NCBI GenBank assembly: GCA_027943335.1
Contig: BSBK01002936.1
Span: 310,001 to 374,000, forward strand
Source: Chamaecyparis obtusa
Lineage: Eukaryota > Streptophyta > Pinopsida > Cupressales > Cupressaceae
Direction: 5' to 3'
Length of the DNA: 64,000 bases
In this document: one piece after another, positions 1-12,172 of the stretch
Numbering within the stretch: the stretch's first letter is position 1
Layout of the letters: every line of letters begins with the position of its first letter
Translations under genes and position numbers: made by a program
The notes under the pieces: model-generated
The model's database searches: none
Seen by the model: only the letters and a program-made list of their open reading frames with translations
What the model was told of the DNA's origin: nothing

Positions 1-670
1 TTGAACCCATAAAGAATGGAGGAAAATGGGAATAGCTTTATGTAAATGAATTTAACATGATTATAAAGGTTACACTCAAGAGTAATTGAGTGAACAAAGC
101 TCATATATGAAACTTTAAAAGCTTTCAAATGCTTCAGGTATAGAAAGATAAATGTCTAGAACCATGGCCATAATAGGTATATAGAGAAATCTTTAAGCAA
201 AACATTGATATTTACAAAAGAGGGTTTCTAATATAGCTATAATCAAATTTTCAAACCCTCATGAGAAATACATATCTGTGCAATATATGATATTATTTCA
301 CAAAGGATTTAGGAGCTTCAAAATGATAAAGAAACTTGTGACCTTAAAGATTCAAAAAGTTTCAAAGATTTTGAACCATTAAAACCATGCTATAAGAGAG
401 GTCTTTAAATTCAAAAGATGTACAAAATCAAAAAGAGCCTATCACACTAGAAACCATTGCATTAATGTATGTATATGGAGCTCAAATATGAAGTATTTTT
501 TATCTATGAAGTAGTAGCAGGTTTCTATTCTAGTTTTACAAAATCTTCATAATTTTTAGAGTATCATACAAAAACTAAGTATCGGCGTAAAAATCATCAA
601 CCAAAACACAATTGTATCAGTGTATGTGAACTATGATCAAATTTGAAGTCTTCAAAGTGATAGAAAATAA
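1..670. other. AT-rich stretch without recognised gene
   Basis: I see no coding region, RNA gene or clear repeat here. It lies just downstream of the last exon of the minus-strand Myb/SANT gene and should hold the downstream end of the Harbinger element, but no terminal inverted repeat could be paired with the right side. Confidence 0.5.
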
Positions 671-1665
671 CTACAATCCACCAAATATTATTGCAATCCA
701 TTCCACTCTCTCCTCATTCATCAGCAAGAACCCTTTGGCTCTTTCACGTTGAATCACAAAGGTATCGTATACCCTCACCAAAATAGCTTGAATTAATTTA
801 GGGATGGATTTGAGAGTGGTATATGCGTTAATCAAAATATCATCATCATTAGATTTATTCATTCTATGAAGGTGAACATTCTTGAGGCCATCTTTTATTT
901 TCTTGATTGTATCACAAATGACATCCAAGGAAGCAGCCATACTTTTCTTCCTCCTCTTTCCCATCCTTGATGATGATGATGTAGGTGTTCCTCTAGTACT
1001 GGCAGTTGCAGTGGATTGATTGGAAGGAGGAAGGTCTTGGTCCAAATCAATAGCACTATCAAGATATGTACTGAAACCAATATCCTCTTCATCATGCACA
1101 TCAAATGCCTCTTCCATAGGGTTCCCTTCTTCCCTCTCATGGGTTGTCATAGCCGCATTACCTTCAGCAATGTCATTACCTACAATTACACCCAACTCAT
1201 TGAAGTATTGGAAGGGAAGCCTCTTATACACTTTGGTATTTTTAAATTCTCTTATCTGCATGTTGGCATAAATAAATGGATTAGGTTCTTTGTCTTTCAT
1301 TATAAGAATGCAATATTATTTCAATCAAAATAGTATAAATACCACCCTACCTTCAAAAGCTCATCCCACACACTATCGTCAACATCCATGCATTGAGTTG
1401 CCTCATTCCAAGTGAAACCACTTGTATTTCTCAAATCTTTCGTCACTCTATATGCAAGCTTCCATGTTTTTAGCTTGTTTTTGAAATTGTCCTTTGTTAG
1501 ATTGATGTGCTTATCCATGTTGAACCTCTTCTCAATGGCAGTCCACACTTCTTTTTTGAATCCCCCATAACCTTTTCTTCCAAGCTGTACTTGCTCAAGG
1601 AGAAAGTCTAGAAACTTGTTTTCCATCTCTTTTGTCCACATTATCTTCCTTGAGGAAGACAATAT

Positions 1666-2781
1666 TGTTAGGAATTGGAACACTGAGAGGGGAGTGAATC
1701 AGTGTTCACTGTAATTTATCTTTTTTCTTTAATCTTTATACTGAATTTAAATGCTTAAGTAATGAATTAAACATTCACATAAAAATGAAACATGAAATCA
1801 ACACATGACACCAATATGGTTACAGGGAAACCCAAATAGGTAAAAACCCTGGTGGGAATTGACACCCACTAATATTCTGCACTAGTGTTTTGTGATCCTT
1901 GTTTGAAGATCCTTAACCTTGTCAGGAGTTTCTTTACAATGCATTAAGTATAGTAGACCTTGTTAAGGGTCAGACCCTATTAGGAGTCTTTTACAATAGT
2001 CCCTATTATGGGAGAGGATGCACTATCCTAGAGCTCACTACTCAAGTGGTGAAGGCTACAACCTTCTGATCTCAGATATACACTATATCTGCAGGATGAA
2101 CTGTCACTGTGACACTGCTTGTCAGATTAGTTCCTTTGATGCATTGATGCTTTGACCTCTTGCAAAGATCTAATACATCTTATACTATCTTCGCACCCTC
2201 GTGCTCTTCTTATCACAACTCTATCTTTACTTTCATACTGAATACAATGGGCGCATCTTATATTTATACAGGCATACAAAATAAACAACTAGGTTGGCCC
2301 TTAAACCTATTACATACAACGCTTCCAAATGAATTGGCTTAAGCGTGTTTACAATCAAACATATATACATGTTGGCAACCTAATTAAAATAGTTGCATAG
2401 CCTTTACAACATTAGAATATAGTCACAACACAAAATGATAACTGTCATCTACTTGCTCTATTCTTCACTGGCACTTACTGGCTGTGCAACTTCAACTGAC
2501 TATATCTTTCTCATCATTTCACATCTGATCATGTTCTCATAGACTAAGCATGAATATATTCTAACCTACTTAACTTCCAGGGTGCACACCATAATTCTAT
2601 TGTATGCACATGCGCTGATGCTCTGAGCTGCAGGAACTCTGTACACTATCTGGTCTTCAACACTTAACCAATTTCTGATCTTCTCATCAAGTGCACTGAC
2701 TCCAAATTTCTATATGACTTTTTTTCTATAATGAAAACACTATATTAAGTCATATACATCAGTATAGCCAACTTTCCAACA
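1666..2781 (-). repeat. 3' LTR of the 1666-8920 element
   Basis: It matches 7830-8920 along its whole length, beginning TGTTAGGAAT on the plus strand and ending CCAACA. It is 1,116 bp against 1,091 bp for its partner, with scattered substitutions and small indels (for example an extra segment near 1985-2010). Confidence 0.9.
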
Positions 2782-2970
2782 ATCTCCCCCTTTGTCATTG
2801 ATGGCAACAAAGGAATATGGTCAAGTGGCTAGCTATCCTTAATACAATTTTTTTTTGTCATCTATACATATACTTATATCTCCCTATACATATTATGATC
2901 CATATTGTATACACAAATCCCCCTTTGACATTAATGACAAAGGTGTTACAAAAATTGTATCTATACATAT

Positions 2971-5900
2971 TTACTGGGGGAAAACATTCAGATATGCAAT
3001 ATTTAGTTTCTGGATCTCCTTCTTCCAAAAAGTGATCAAAGAGTTTACTATCTGGAGATGAGTGCATAATGCATACTGAAGCTTCTCCATATTATTCAAA
3101 TCCATGGAAGGACCTTGATCATAGGTTATCATGGTGGCATCAATCTCCTTGATGTTCTAATTTAGAATGTCTAATAAGGGTGCATGAGCATTCCTCAACT
3201 GAGTTTGTCTAGCCTTTAACTTTTTCATCTCTTTTTCTGCCTTCTCAATTTTGTCTATCTGACCTTGGTAGAAATTATTGCACATGTTCACATATGTGGA
3301 TTTTTCTTTCACTGAACTCTTCACTTTCTCAATCATAGCTTCTACCTCTTTTATTTTCTTGAAACGAACATCGGTAAGCTTATCTTGATCCATGCATTCT
3401 ACAATGATTTTTCTTCCTTGATCTACAAATTCTTTCAAGGATGCTTGACTAGACTTGAGTGAGCTTAGGTCAAGTGCAAAGTTGTTCACCAATTCAATCA
3501 ATCTTTTCTTCATATACTTTTCTTCTGCAACTAGGGATGCATATTCTTCAAGGCTTGAGAAATTGCTTTTGAAATGTGAGATGACTGTACTCACATCATA
3601 AAATGAGTGTATCTTTGACACTTTCTTGTGCTCTAGTAATAGATTTTTCAAAATGTTTACTGATTATACTAGGAGGGGATTCCTCATTACTTTCTTTTAT
3701 TTGGCTTTCTCCATAGCTAAGACACTAAACTTAATCAGGTCTTCTTATCTCCATGAGTCCAAACTAGATGTGTCAGGTGTCAAACTTGACAACAATGTTG
3801 CAGAGGGAGTGATGGGAGTGCTATCCATCACTTCTTGTTTTACCTTGACTAGTTCAACTAATGGTTCATTATTATTTTCTTTTTCTGTTTGTTTCTTTTC
3901 TTTTTCCTTTTCTATTTTTTCTTTTTCTTGTTTTTTTTCTTCCATCTTTTCTTCTTATTTTTCATCTATTATATTTTCAATCAATACCTCATCTTAATGA
4001 ATGGGAGGTGTGTTGTTGCATAAAATTTCAGCTTCTTGTGTGCTCCCAAAAGATTCCTCAAACTTATCCAAGTCAGTATCAATGGCCTCCATGGCTATCT
4101 CTACATTATCAATGATAATAGTGTTGTCCTTGAGTGACTTTGTCATGGGCACAAACTTATCTAAATCTATTTGTGCTTCCACTTCAAGCGCTAACTCTTG
4201 AGGACCTATAGATTGTACCTTGATGGTCTCTAACCCTTTTTTAACCATTATGGGTACATGTGTTGTGGGCACAGTAGGTGGATACATGTTTTTGTTCATA
4301 AAAACCTTCTCAAAGGATTTCTCTATCTCTTTGGAAACTATTTCATAGTTTTTATCCATTATATTTAGAGTTCTTGTCTTGGTTCTAAGGTGAGGCTTCA
4401 CCAGATCTAACAACAACTTCTTCTCTTCTAGCTCACATACAACAAGGGTATCATCAAGAATATTTCCCCTTATCTACAGATCTTCTTCAATAGCTTGTCC
4501 CTTTTGGAATTCTAGGATATTCCATACTTTGTTAGGGATCATTATTTTTAGTTCCAAGACTATCCTTTTGAACTTGATCATGTGCTTTATGATCATGCTA
4601 TGAATCTCTAATTTTTCTATTTCATTATATTTATCATAAAATATCTTTACTTGATCAATTCTTCCCTCATCAATTATTCTGGCACTTAGCACACTGAGAC
4701 TAGGTTTGAAACTTACTTCAGGAGGTGCTTGAGTGTTCTTTCTGCTTCTTGTTGCTCGCGAGGATGGATGAATGGTGCCAACCTCTTTCTTCATTTTTGG
4801 CATTGCCTTATACTTAGGAGGAGTAGTAAGGTCAATGGTTTCCTTTGGCGCAGAAGGATTATCATTAGTTATATCCTTCTATTCATTAGATTTCTCTATC
4901 TTTACCTTCTTCAACTTGGGATCAAGTGATTCTGCCTTTGCTGTATCTTGGCTCTTTAGTTCCAAAGAAATCTTTTGTTCTTTTGCTTTGTCAAGATCTT
5001 CTTGAGACACACCATGTATTCTCAAGATCTCTAATGTGACTTTAGCAACCTTTCTTTTTGTTTTTGCACTGTTTAGCTTGGCATCTACTTCTCTTGTCTT
5101 CTCCTCATAAGTTCCCCACCTAGGTTCATTAGGATCTTTGGGGGCTGATAGTAGAACCTGTACATATGCTTCAAGGACTTGTTGCTCTACCTCATAACCA
5201 AGTGGATGAATCCACTTAGTTCTTGGCCTAACAACTTCCATACAAGTTGTGTCTATCTCTACCATAAAGCAAATAGTATCCTTATACTTTTCCACAATGC
5301 TGTCTAGAATTCTAAACCTCATTTGCATCTTGACGCTGAAGGTCTTCAACTCCAATGTTATGTAATCTCTCAAAGTACTTTCAATGGTTTCCTTGTAAGA
5401 TATATGTGGCATGGTTGAATGGACTTGTCCAAATATGAATATGATACTTTCCCAACTATATGTAGATACATGTAAATGATCAAAGACCCAAACCTAAATA
5501 TCTTGGTCTTGTCATGCTTGATTGCCTTGATATTATCAATCAAATATGCGCACAAGATCTCACAGAGATTGAACTGCCCATCTTCCTTCACAAGTCTGAT
5601 GGATGTTAGAATTGTGCCCATAGACACATTGTTCACTCTACTAGTGTGATGAAATCTGTATCCAAGTATCATAGACATCAATTTGATGTCTTCTTTCTCA
5701 ATAGGCTCAATTGTCATCCTGCGCCTATCACTCCTTGACTTACATGTTTTCTCAACAATTTTCCCAACATCCTTGCCCATAGGAAGGATGGCACTTGTCC
5801 TAGAAAGGTCTATCATCTCATGTATTAGGTCACTAGTGATTCTTACTGGGACATCACCTATCCAGAATAAATCATCATGAATTCTACTCAATAGTATCTT

Positions 5901-6209
5901 AATCCATTCAATCTCATAAAATTCATATGTCATAGCATACTCAACTATAGGGTGATCATTCCACTTAACATATTCATCCATGAATGTTTTATCTAGTTTT
6001 AACATGGTATCCATGTGCACCCTTAACCTATCCAACCCTACTAGTTCTTTCTTGTAGTAGATGTATGCCCTAATGTCCTCAACATGCATAACGCCCATAG
6101 GCGTGTGGGAGAATGCTCCCTGTAAATCATCTAGGGTTGACTTAAATGGATGCTTCTTAAATACATATCTCTTCTTCTCTACAACATCAAAAACTATGGG
6201 AGTGGCCAT
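2971..6209 (-). pseudogene. Unknown retroelement-borne protein, about 1,080 codons
   Basis: I do not recognise this protein with certainty. It starts with ATG at 6209 (MATPIVFDVVEKKRYVFKKH). A single frameshift near 5400-5440 divides a 279-residue N-terminal part from the rest. From 5412 to 2971 one frame is kept, broken only by isolated TAG/TAA codons. The N-terminal part is globular with a repeated pattern of hydrophobic helices (DLFWIGDVPVRI, GYRFHHTSRVNN, CEILCAYLIDNIKAI, FGSLIIYMYLHIVG). This loosely resembles the putative plant transposon protein domain found in other retroelements, at low confidence. The middle is Lys/Glu-rich and low in complexity. The last 170 residues look like a coiled coil. 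It occupies the place where copia elements carry pol. Confidence 0.7.
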
Positions 6210-6640
6210 GACCTACTTGTTTAATCACTTTCTAACTAATCTCTGAGATAATTTGAAGACTTCTGAATCGACACATCGAACTAGGGTTTCTGCAACTGAC
6301 CAAATACATTGCTAATTACTGCAAATCACTAATAGATCACTTTGCAAGTCTTCACAACTTCTAAGGCTATTTTTTCTTTTTAATCATTCTGAATTCGAAT
6401 GCAATGAGTAATCAAACAACTTTCTGTGTACTTAAAGTGAAAATTCTACCATTAATGCTTATTGCATAAACCAGGCTATCACTTAAAAATTTCCAACTTG
6501 AGTTTTGCTAACAATTAGTTTGTGTGCTCTTGTACGAAGGTTCCTTTATACTCCAAAAGCTTAAGTCCAAAGGTGCATACTCTGAGAGTGAGTATACCAG
6601 CCATGCAGGGGTCTAGAGCTAAATTAGCTCCCCCTATGAC
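6210..6640 (-). other. Non-coding spacer between gag and the unknown ORF
   Basis: No ORF is supported on either strand. The stretch separates the gag stop at 6655-6653 from the ATG at 6209, and may be an internal leader or intron allowing separate expression of the downstream ORF. A purine-rich AGGGGGAGC tract lies on the minus strand near 6634-6626. Confidence 0.4.
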
Positions 6641-6652
6641 CCTGAGGGCCAT

Positions 6653-7770
6653 TCATCTAGATGTAGAGGGTGCGTCCACTATAGATGCATCCAATACATT
6701 CTCACCACCTTTTTCCTTCTTTCCTTCTATCCAAATAAAGTTCACATCCTTTGAGGCTTTCACAAACTTGACTTCTCCTTTGGGATCCAAAACTTGTTCT
6801 TCAGCCTTTTTAGCAATTTTCTGACCTTGCATCCATGATCTACAGAACTTTGAGATATGTCAAGCCTTGTTACAAGAGTGACAAATGACTGGAGGTCTTA
6901 TATTCCTTGACACATTGACATGAGTCACCATTTGACATTGTCTCGTTGAGTGTCCATTATAGTTACATATTTGACATGTAACATTCTGAGAACTTCTTAT
7001 ATTTGTCTGATTCTGATTTCTTTGATCATGCTAAATCCTGTTCTTCTTACTAGTCTTGCAATTCATAGCTCTATGACCAAATTTATTGCAAGAATAATAG
7101 AAACCATTAAAAGGTCTTACCTCTATACAGTTCCTTGCTATGTGTCCATGTTTGTTACATGCAAAACAAGTTCATTCTACTTGCTTGTGCTCATTCTTAG
7201 GTGGTCCACCATTATCTTTGGTTTGATCTTTAGTCTTCTTAGTATTAGTAGAGTCTTTGTGTGTATCCTTTCTTGCTCACATGTTGTCAATCTAATTTTG
7301 TGCTTCATTGTATCCAATACAGCTAGTGTCTCTTTTGGCTCTCCTTGCATACAACTGAAATTCTATCAAATCAGAACTGGTGTGCAATTTGTCAATATGA
7401 GTCTTTGCTTCTTTAAATTTAGACTCCAAGCTTTCTTCGCTATTCCTTAGCTCCAAGATTTACATGTTTTCTGGCCTTAGTTCTTCATTGAGTTGAAGGT
7501 TCTCTTTGACTTGTTCATTGTAGACTTCCTGATTATTGATCAACTTATCATTAAATTCTTCAAGTAGTTCTTTTATAGATGCATTTTCTTCATTCAGCTT
7601 CTTGACCTTTTCTCCTAGATCACTGTGAGAGCATTCTTTCAAATCCTTTCTTAGCCTTTTGATAACCAATTGTGCATCACTGAATTTTTCTTTTAGTTCT
7701 TCAATTTCTCTTTCTGATTTGTCCAGGTCTTCAAGAGCAGCTTCAATTCAGATGTTTTATTTCTACTTTG
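6653..7770 (-). pseudogene. Decayed gag with four CCHC zinc knuckles
   Basis: Read on the minus strand from just after the primer site, the first part is a Glu/Lys/Leu-rich coiled coil (clearest at 7669-7460). Four zinc-knuckle motifs of the retroviral CX2CX4HX4C type follow, near 7172-7131, 7103-7062, 6976-6935 and 6893-6852. The second has lost its first Cys, and a stop replaces Gly in the last. The frame ends at 6653 after an acidic tail. Gag of this type packages element RNA in cytoplasmic particles. The usual UBN2 capsid region is missing, so the N-terminus is truncated compared with ordinary copia gag. Frameshifts and stops make it non-functional. Confidence 0.7.
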
Positions 7771-7815
7771 TCCATGTTCTCCTCAAGTGGTTAAAATTAT
7801 ATGCTGAGGACCAGA

Positions 7816-7827
7816 GCTCTGATACCA
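7816..7827 (-). other. Primer binding site (initiator Met-tRNA type)
   Basis: The minus strand reads TGGTATCAGAGC two bases inside the 5' LTR. This is the standard site complementary to the 3' end of initiator Met-tRNA in plant copia elements, and it fixes the orientation of the element. Confidence 0.9.
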
Positions 7828-7829
7828 AT

Positions 7830-8920
7830 TGTTAGGAATGGGAACACTGAGAGGGGGGGTGAATCAGTGTTCACTGTAATTTATCTTTTTTCTTTAATCT
7901 TTATACTGAACTTAAATGCTTAAGTACTGACTTAAACATTCACATAAACATTAAACATGAAATCAACACATGACACCAATATGGTTATGGGGAAACCCAA
8001 ATAGGTAAAAACCCCAGTGGGAATTGACATCCACTAATATTCTGCACTAGTGTTTTGTAATCCTTGTTAGAAGATCTTTAACCCTGTTAGGAGTTTCTTT
8101 ACAATGCATTAAGTATAGTAGACCTTGTTAAGGGTAAGACCCTATTAGGGGAGAGGATGCACTATCCTAGAGCTCACTACTCAAGTGGTGAAGGCTACAA
8201 CCTTCTGATCTCAAATACACACTATATCTGCAGCATGAACTATCATTGTGACACTACTTATCAGATCAGCTCCTTTGATGCACTGATGCTTTGACCTCTT
8301 GCAAAGCTCTAATACATCTTATACTATCTTCGCACACTTCTTCTCTACTTATCACAACTCTATCTTCACTTTCATACCGAATACAATGGGTGCATCTTAT
8401 ATTTATACGCACATACAAAATAAACAACTAGGTCGACCCTTAAACCTATTACATACAATGCTTCCAAATGAATTGGCTTAAGCGTGTTTACAATCAAACA
8501 TATACACATGTCAGAAACCTAATTACAATAGGTTCATAGCCTTTACAACATTAGAATATAGTCACAACACAAAATGATAACTATTGGTTGCTTTCTCTGT
8601 TCTTCACTGGCAGTTACTGGCTGTGCAACTTCAACTGATTATATCTTTCTCATCCTTGCACATCTAATCTTGCACTCATAGACTAAGCATGAATATAGTC
8701 TAACCCACTTAACTTCTAGGGCGCACACCATAATTCTATCGTACACACATGTGCTGATGCTCTAAGCTCCAAGAGCTCTGTACACTATCTAGTCTTCAAC
8801 ACTTAACCGATTTATGATATTCTCATCAAGTGCGCTGACTCCAAACTGCTATATGACTTTGTTTCCATAATGAAAACACTATATTAAGTCATATACATCA
8901 ATATAGCCAACTTTCCAATA
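7830..8920 (-). repeat. 5' LTR of the 1666-8920 element
   Basis: Partner of 1666-2781. On the minus strand it begins at 8920 and ends at 7830, next to the primer site. Its terminal dinucleotide at 8920 has mutated (CCAATA instead of CCAACA). Confidence 0.9.
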
Positions 8921-9136
8921 GATATTTGGCTCATGTTATCAGTTTCTTCCATGCTCATCATTAGTTCTGTGTATGCCATGGTCTAGATTAGTTTTTCATA
9001 ATGTACATATTGTTGTTAATGGTATAAACATATTGTTGTTAATGGTATCTATTTATAATATATTTATGGACATATCATTGTATCATTTTATCTGAATACA
9101 TTGGTATAATATAGAAATTAAAAAACCAATATGTCC

Positions 9137-9344
9137 AATACTTCTAGATACAAACAAAAGAAAAAGGAAACCATCATGTATATCAAAGTATCTTCATACA
9201 TCAATTTACTCAAATAAAAAACATTGACCCATAAAAGTCCAATACTTTTAGATACAAAGAAAAGAAAAAGAAAACCATCATTTATATTAAAGTATCTTCA
9301 TACATCAATTTAATCAAATAAAACACATTGACCCATAAAAGTAT
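9137..9344. repeat. Tandem duplication, 104-bp unit, two copies
   Basis: 9137-9240 and 9241-9344 are near-identical (both start AATACTT and contain GATACAAA, CCATCAT and ACATTGACCCATAAAAGT). It belongs to the Harbinger spacer between the two genes, and the 9345 LTR element inserted at its right edge. Confidence 0.85.
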
Positions 9345-9721
9345 TGTTAGAGTAATAAAGTGTTTTCTTATTAATTGAATCATATTGATTTAATTATTAA
9401 GTCACTTATTACCTCTTCTACTTAAGCTAAACTTTAGGAAAATAATAATTAATTGCTTTATTAATTATTATTGTGAGACCTAGGGTCTTACCTTTTTAGG
9501 TTTTCTGATCTCCTTTTATAAGGATTGATCTCATAACACATGTAACCTTTTCTGATATTTTATTATTGATTGCAAATTTTGTTTTTGCACATCAAAGATT
9601 TCTCCTCTCGTGGATCCATACATTCAAGTCTCCATATTTGTTTGCTTCTCTCTTTCTATGACAGGTGTTTGCATGCAGGTGTTCTTGGGAGCTGTGGGTT
9701 GCTTATTCATCAACTCCAATA
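9345..9721 (+). repeat. 5' LTR of the 9345-12546 element
   Basis: 377 bp, matching 12173-12546 with few differences. It is followed directly by the primer binding site. Confidence 0.9.
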
Positions 9722-10436
9722 TGGTATCAGAGCTTCAGATCTATTTTCCCTTGTCCTCTTCTTGAGAGATTTGGTCGTGCTCGTTAGATCTACATTTTCA
9801 GAGAGGGTTTCTTGTCAGATCTGGGGAGAGCTATTTTTTTGATCACCTTGGGCTCAAATAGACCTCACCATTGTGTTCAAAGAGCCCAAGAACCCCTAGG
9901 TCCATATAAAATTTGTCAATCTTTTAGAAAGTTGGAATCTGTGGAAAATTTTGTTTTGCAACTAGTCTTGGCATAGATTCCGAGGCACCTTGGCCCTAAA
10001 CGAACCTCACCATTGAGCTCGTAGCACCCAAAAACCCCCAAATCCATATAAGGCACATCCAATTTGGACAACCTTGTAGGTTGGGGTATTTTTTTGGTAC
10101 CAGACAGCTTGACATGCTTCTCGAGACCGAATTTGTACTGACTGACATGCTTCCCAAGGCAAAATTGTACTGATCTGGTGCTCAAATTGAGACAAATTTT
10201 TTTTTTCCGATATATAAATTGAGACAAAAAAAATAGGCACACAAATCGATGCAAAAATCTGTACACCTGGCATGGATCCTGAGGCGTGCATGCACATTTG
10301 CAAAAAAAATATTATTTCTTTTGGGTGGTGACAGCCATTTGGCCATCAAATTTAGGCCCATCATTTGATGAGATCAGCATGCATCATCATGATTTGCACC
10401 ATTTTGGGCCCTCCAGAGCACTCGGTGGTATTTTGC

Positions 10437-11030
10437 TCATAACTTGAGCATATGGTGTCGAAATCGTGCAAATGAGATATTGTCGGAAAGATGGTTCCAA
10501 GCCTGATCTAAATTTTATAGTATGGTTTGTTATTTTTCCATTTTATGCTATTTTTTCTATGAAATTCATATGTTCTCTATGATCTTGGCATTTTAGCCCT
10601 CCTACATTCTGAGATTCGTTTCTCTTGCATCCAGGCCCTGTTTTCATCAAATGATATATTGTCAAAAAGCTATTTCTGAGATTTTATCAGATCTGATGGT
10701 CTCATGTGTGATTCTATCATTTTTATGATGTCACCCATCCTCAGATCCTTTTAGACACCTTCTTTGGGTCCCCCAGCATAGTTGTTGGTTTTTTACTCAT
10801 ATCTTGAGCATCTGATTTCAAAATTTGGAAAATGAGATATCATCAAAAAGCTTATTCTGAGTTCTTTCCGGATCTAGAGGTTATATTTTTTTATTTTATT
10901 TTTTTTATGGTGTTTTTCTTTGTCAAATCTAGATCTTCTTTTATGCACTTCAGGAACTCTATCTTGTGCATCCGAACTCCATTTTTGGAAAATGATATAT
11001 CATTGGAAAGCTTGTTTAGAGAGATTTTCA
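10437..11030 (+). repeat. Four degenerate internal repeats, spacing about 155-185 bp
   Basis: Each copy has a sentence-like core: a TTGAGCAT- or TTGCATCC-type segment, then ATGAGATATCATC or a variant, then AAAAGCT and a TTCTGAG-like tail. Cores lie near 10470, 10650, 10835 and 10990. The copies are too diverged for a recent tandem duplication, so some constraint or an old origin is likely. Confidence 0.6.
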
Positions 11031-12172
11031 TTACTATGAGTCATTTTTCCAGATTCTGCTTGAGGTTAATTTTATTCATATTCTTTCATTTTTGCAATCT
11101 GGTGGATATCTTGGTTGTTACAGGTCCTAGGATCTCTTCCCTTTGAGGGATGGCTCGTCTTAGGATGTTCTTTTGTTTTAGCAGCCTTTTCTCTTATTTG
11201 AGCATTGTATACTTCATTTTTTGTAGGATTATTTTATGCACACGCACTGAGATAAAGTTTCATTCTATTGCATGTATGGGATCTTGCACATGTATGTGGT
11301 TTATGTACTCGCACTCCATTATAAAGTGCTAGGGGGGTTTGATTTTTACCTTTGTTTTCCATCTACTTTTTTCATGTGAGTGTTCCTCCAATGACATTAG
11401 CCTCAAGTATTTTTATTTGTGTTTGTACTCTCTCTGCACATTTGATGTTTCAGATTCATCTTCATCATGCAATTCATAGTAGACAATCTTTTCAATGTAC
11501 CTATCATTACTCCCTTGCCAGCAGTATGGGAGGGTTTCTACTATTGTTTCTACTGCTTCCTTGGTTCGATAGTGTGAGCTATGTATTCAGTATTTGATCC
11601 TATGTACTAGGAGGTTGCAATGGCTGGGTACTTATGCATTTCAGTGAGATGGATAATTTACCATATGGACACTCTTTGCTTTCCTATTTTTGGATAAACT
11701 CTTCTAGCTTTGATTGATTAGGTCTTCAAGCTTTTGGTGTTTATGCCATCTGTATCTTTGAGTTTAGGTGTTTTCCTTTGTTTGCCTTCTGATTTGAGTA
11801 GTGTTATTTGAGGGCACTCGTGCATATTACAATCTTCTCTACTTGGTCATATTTCTATGGAGGATCTTTAGATCATTAGTTTCTTATTAATAGAGTTTGC
11901 AGTTTCATGCTTCAGTGATGTTGTACATGTTCATCCTTGTTCCTATTTTCTAGAACATTCCTAGTTTTGGAGGCTTCTTTAGTCCTTCAGACTAGTCTTG
12001 GTTTCTTTTTGGAGTAGAGTTTCTCCCATGTGGTTTTCTCTATTCCTCCACTTTGTAGGGACTCTCTTTTGTACTTGGGTACTTGATCAGGCCTTTTGTT
12101 GCCAGGACCCATTTTCTTTCAATTGTTGATTCTAGGTTTTTAGCTTCTCCCATAGTTCATCTTAAGGGGGGG

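Larger units (their letters stand above)
1666..8920 (-). mobile_element. Non-autonomous copia-related LTR retrotransposon with unknown ORF
   Basis: It is bounded by LTRs at 1666-2781 and 7830-8920. The primer binding site TGGTATCAGAGC (minus strand, 7827-7816) is beside the right LTR, and a purine tract (minus strand, 2793-2782) beside the left LTR, so it reads right to left. Flanking pentamers are AATAT (1661-1665) and GATAT (8921-8925), an imperfect target duplication. Inside are a decayed gag with several CCHC knuckles and a long unassigned ORF. No protease, integrase, reverse transcriptase or RNase H motif was found in any frame. It must have depended on enzymes from a related copia element. 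Confidence 0.88.
671..8979 (-). pseudogene. Harbinger Myb/SANT-like DNA-binding protein, split by an LTR element
   Basis: The coding parts, in order, are 8979-8921, 1665-1321 and 1300-671. The first part gives a start codon at 8979 and 19 residues (MAYTELMM...). It continues in frame across the 1666-8920 insertion into a trihelix/Myb-like domain (WTKEMENKFLDFLLEQ, then FNKLKTWK-like and GFTWNEAT motifs). An intron near 1296-1345 separates this from the acidic and Ser/Thr-rich C-terminal part, which includes the conserved LPFQYFNELGVIVG stretch. The intron borders could not be set exactly. This fits the Myb_DNA-bind_3-type protein encoded beside PIF/Harbinger transposases, which binds transposon ends in the nucleus. 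The retroelement insertion destroys the native start, so it is a pseudogene. Confidence 0.8.

Noticed and set aside
3157..3997. Plus-strand frames opposite the unknown ORF (for example 3626-3997)
   Set aside because: They are antisense shadows of the acidic/coiled-coil minus-strand coding sequence.
9570..11597. Plus-strand frames inside the 9345-12546 element as gag or pol
   Set aside because: They are Phe/Ser/Leu-rich read-throughs of T-rich DNA with no zinc knuckle or catalytic motif.
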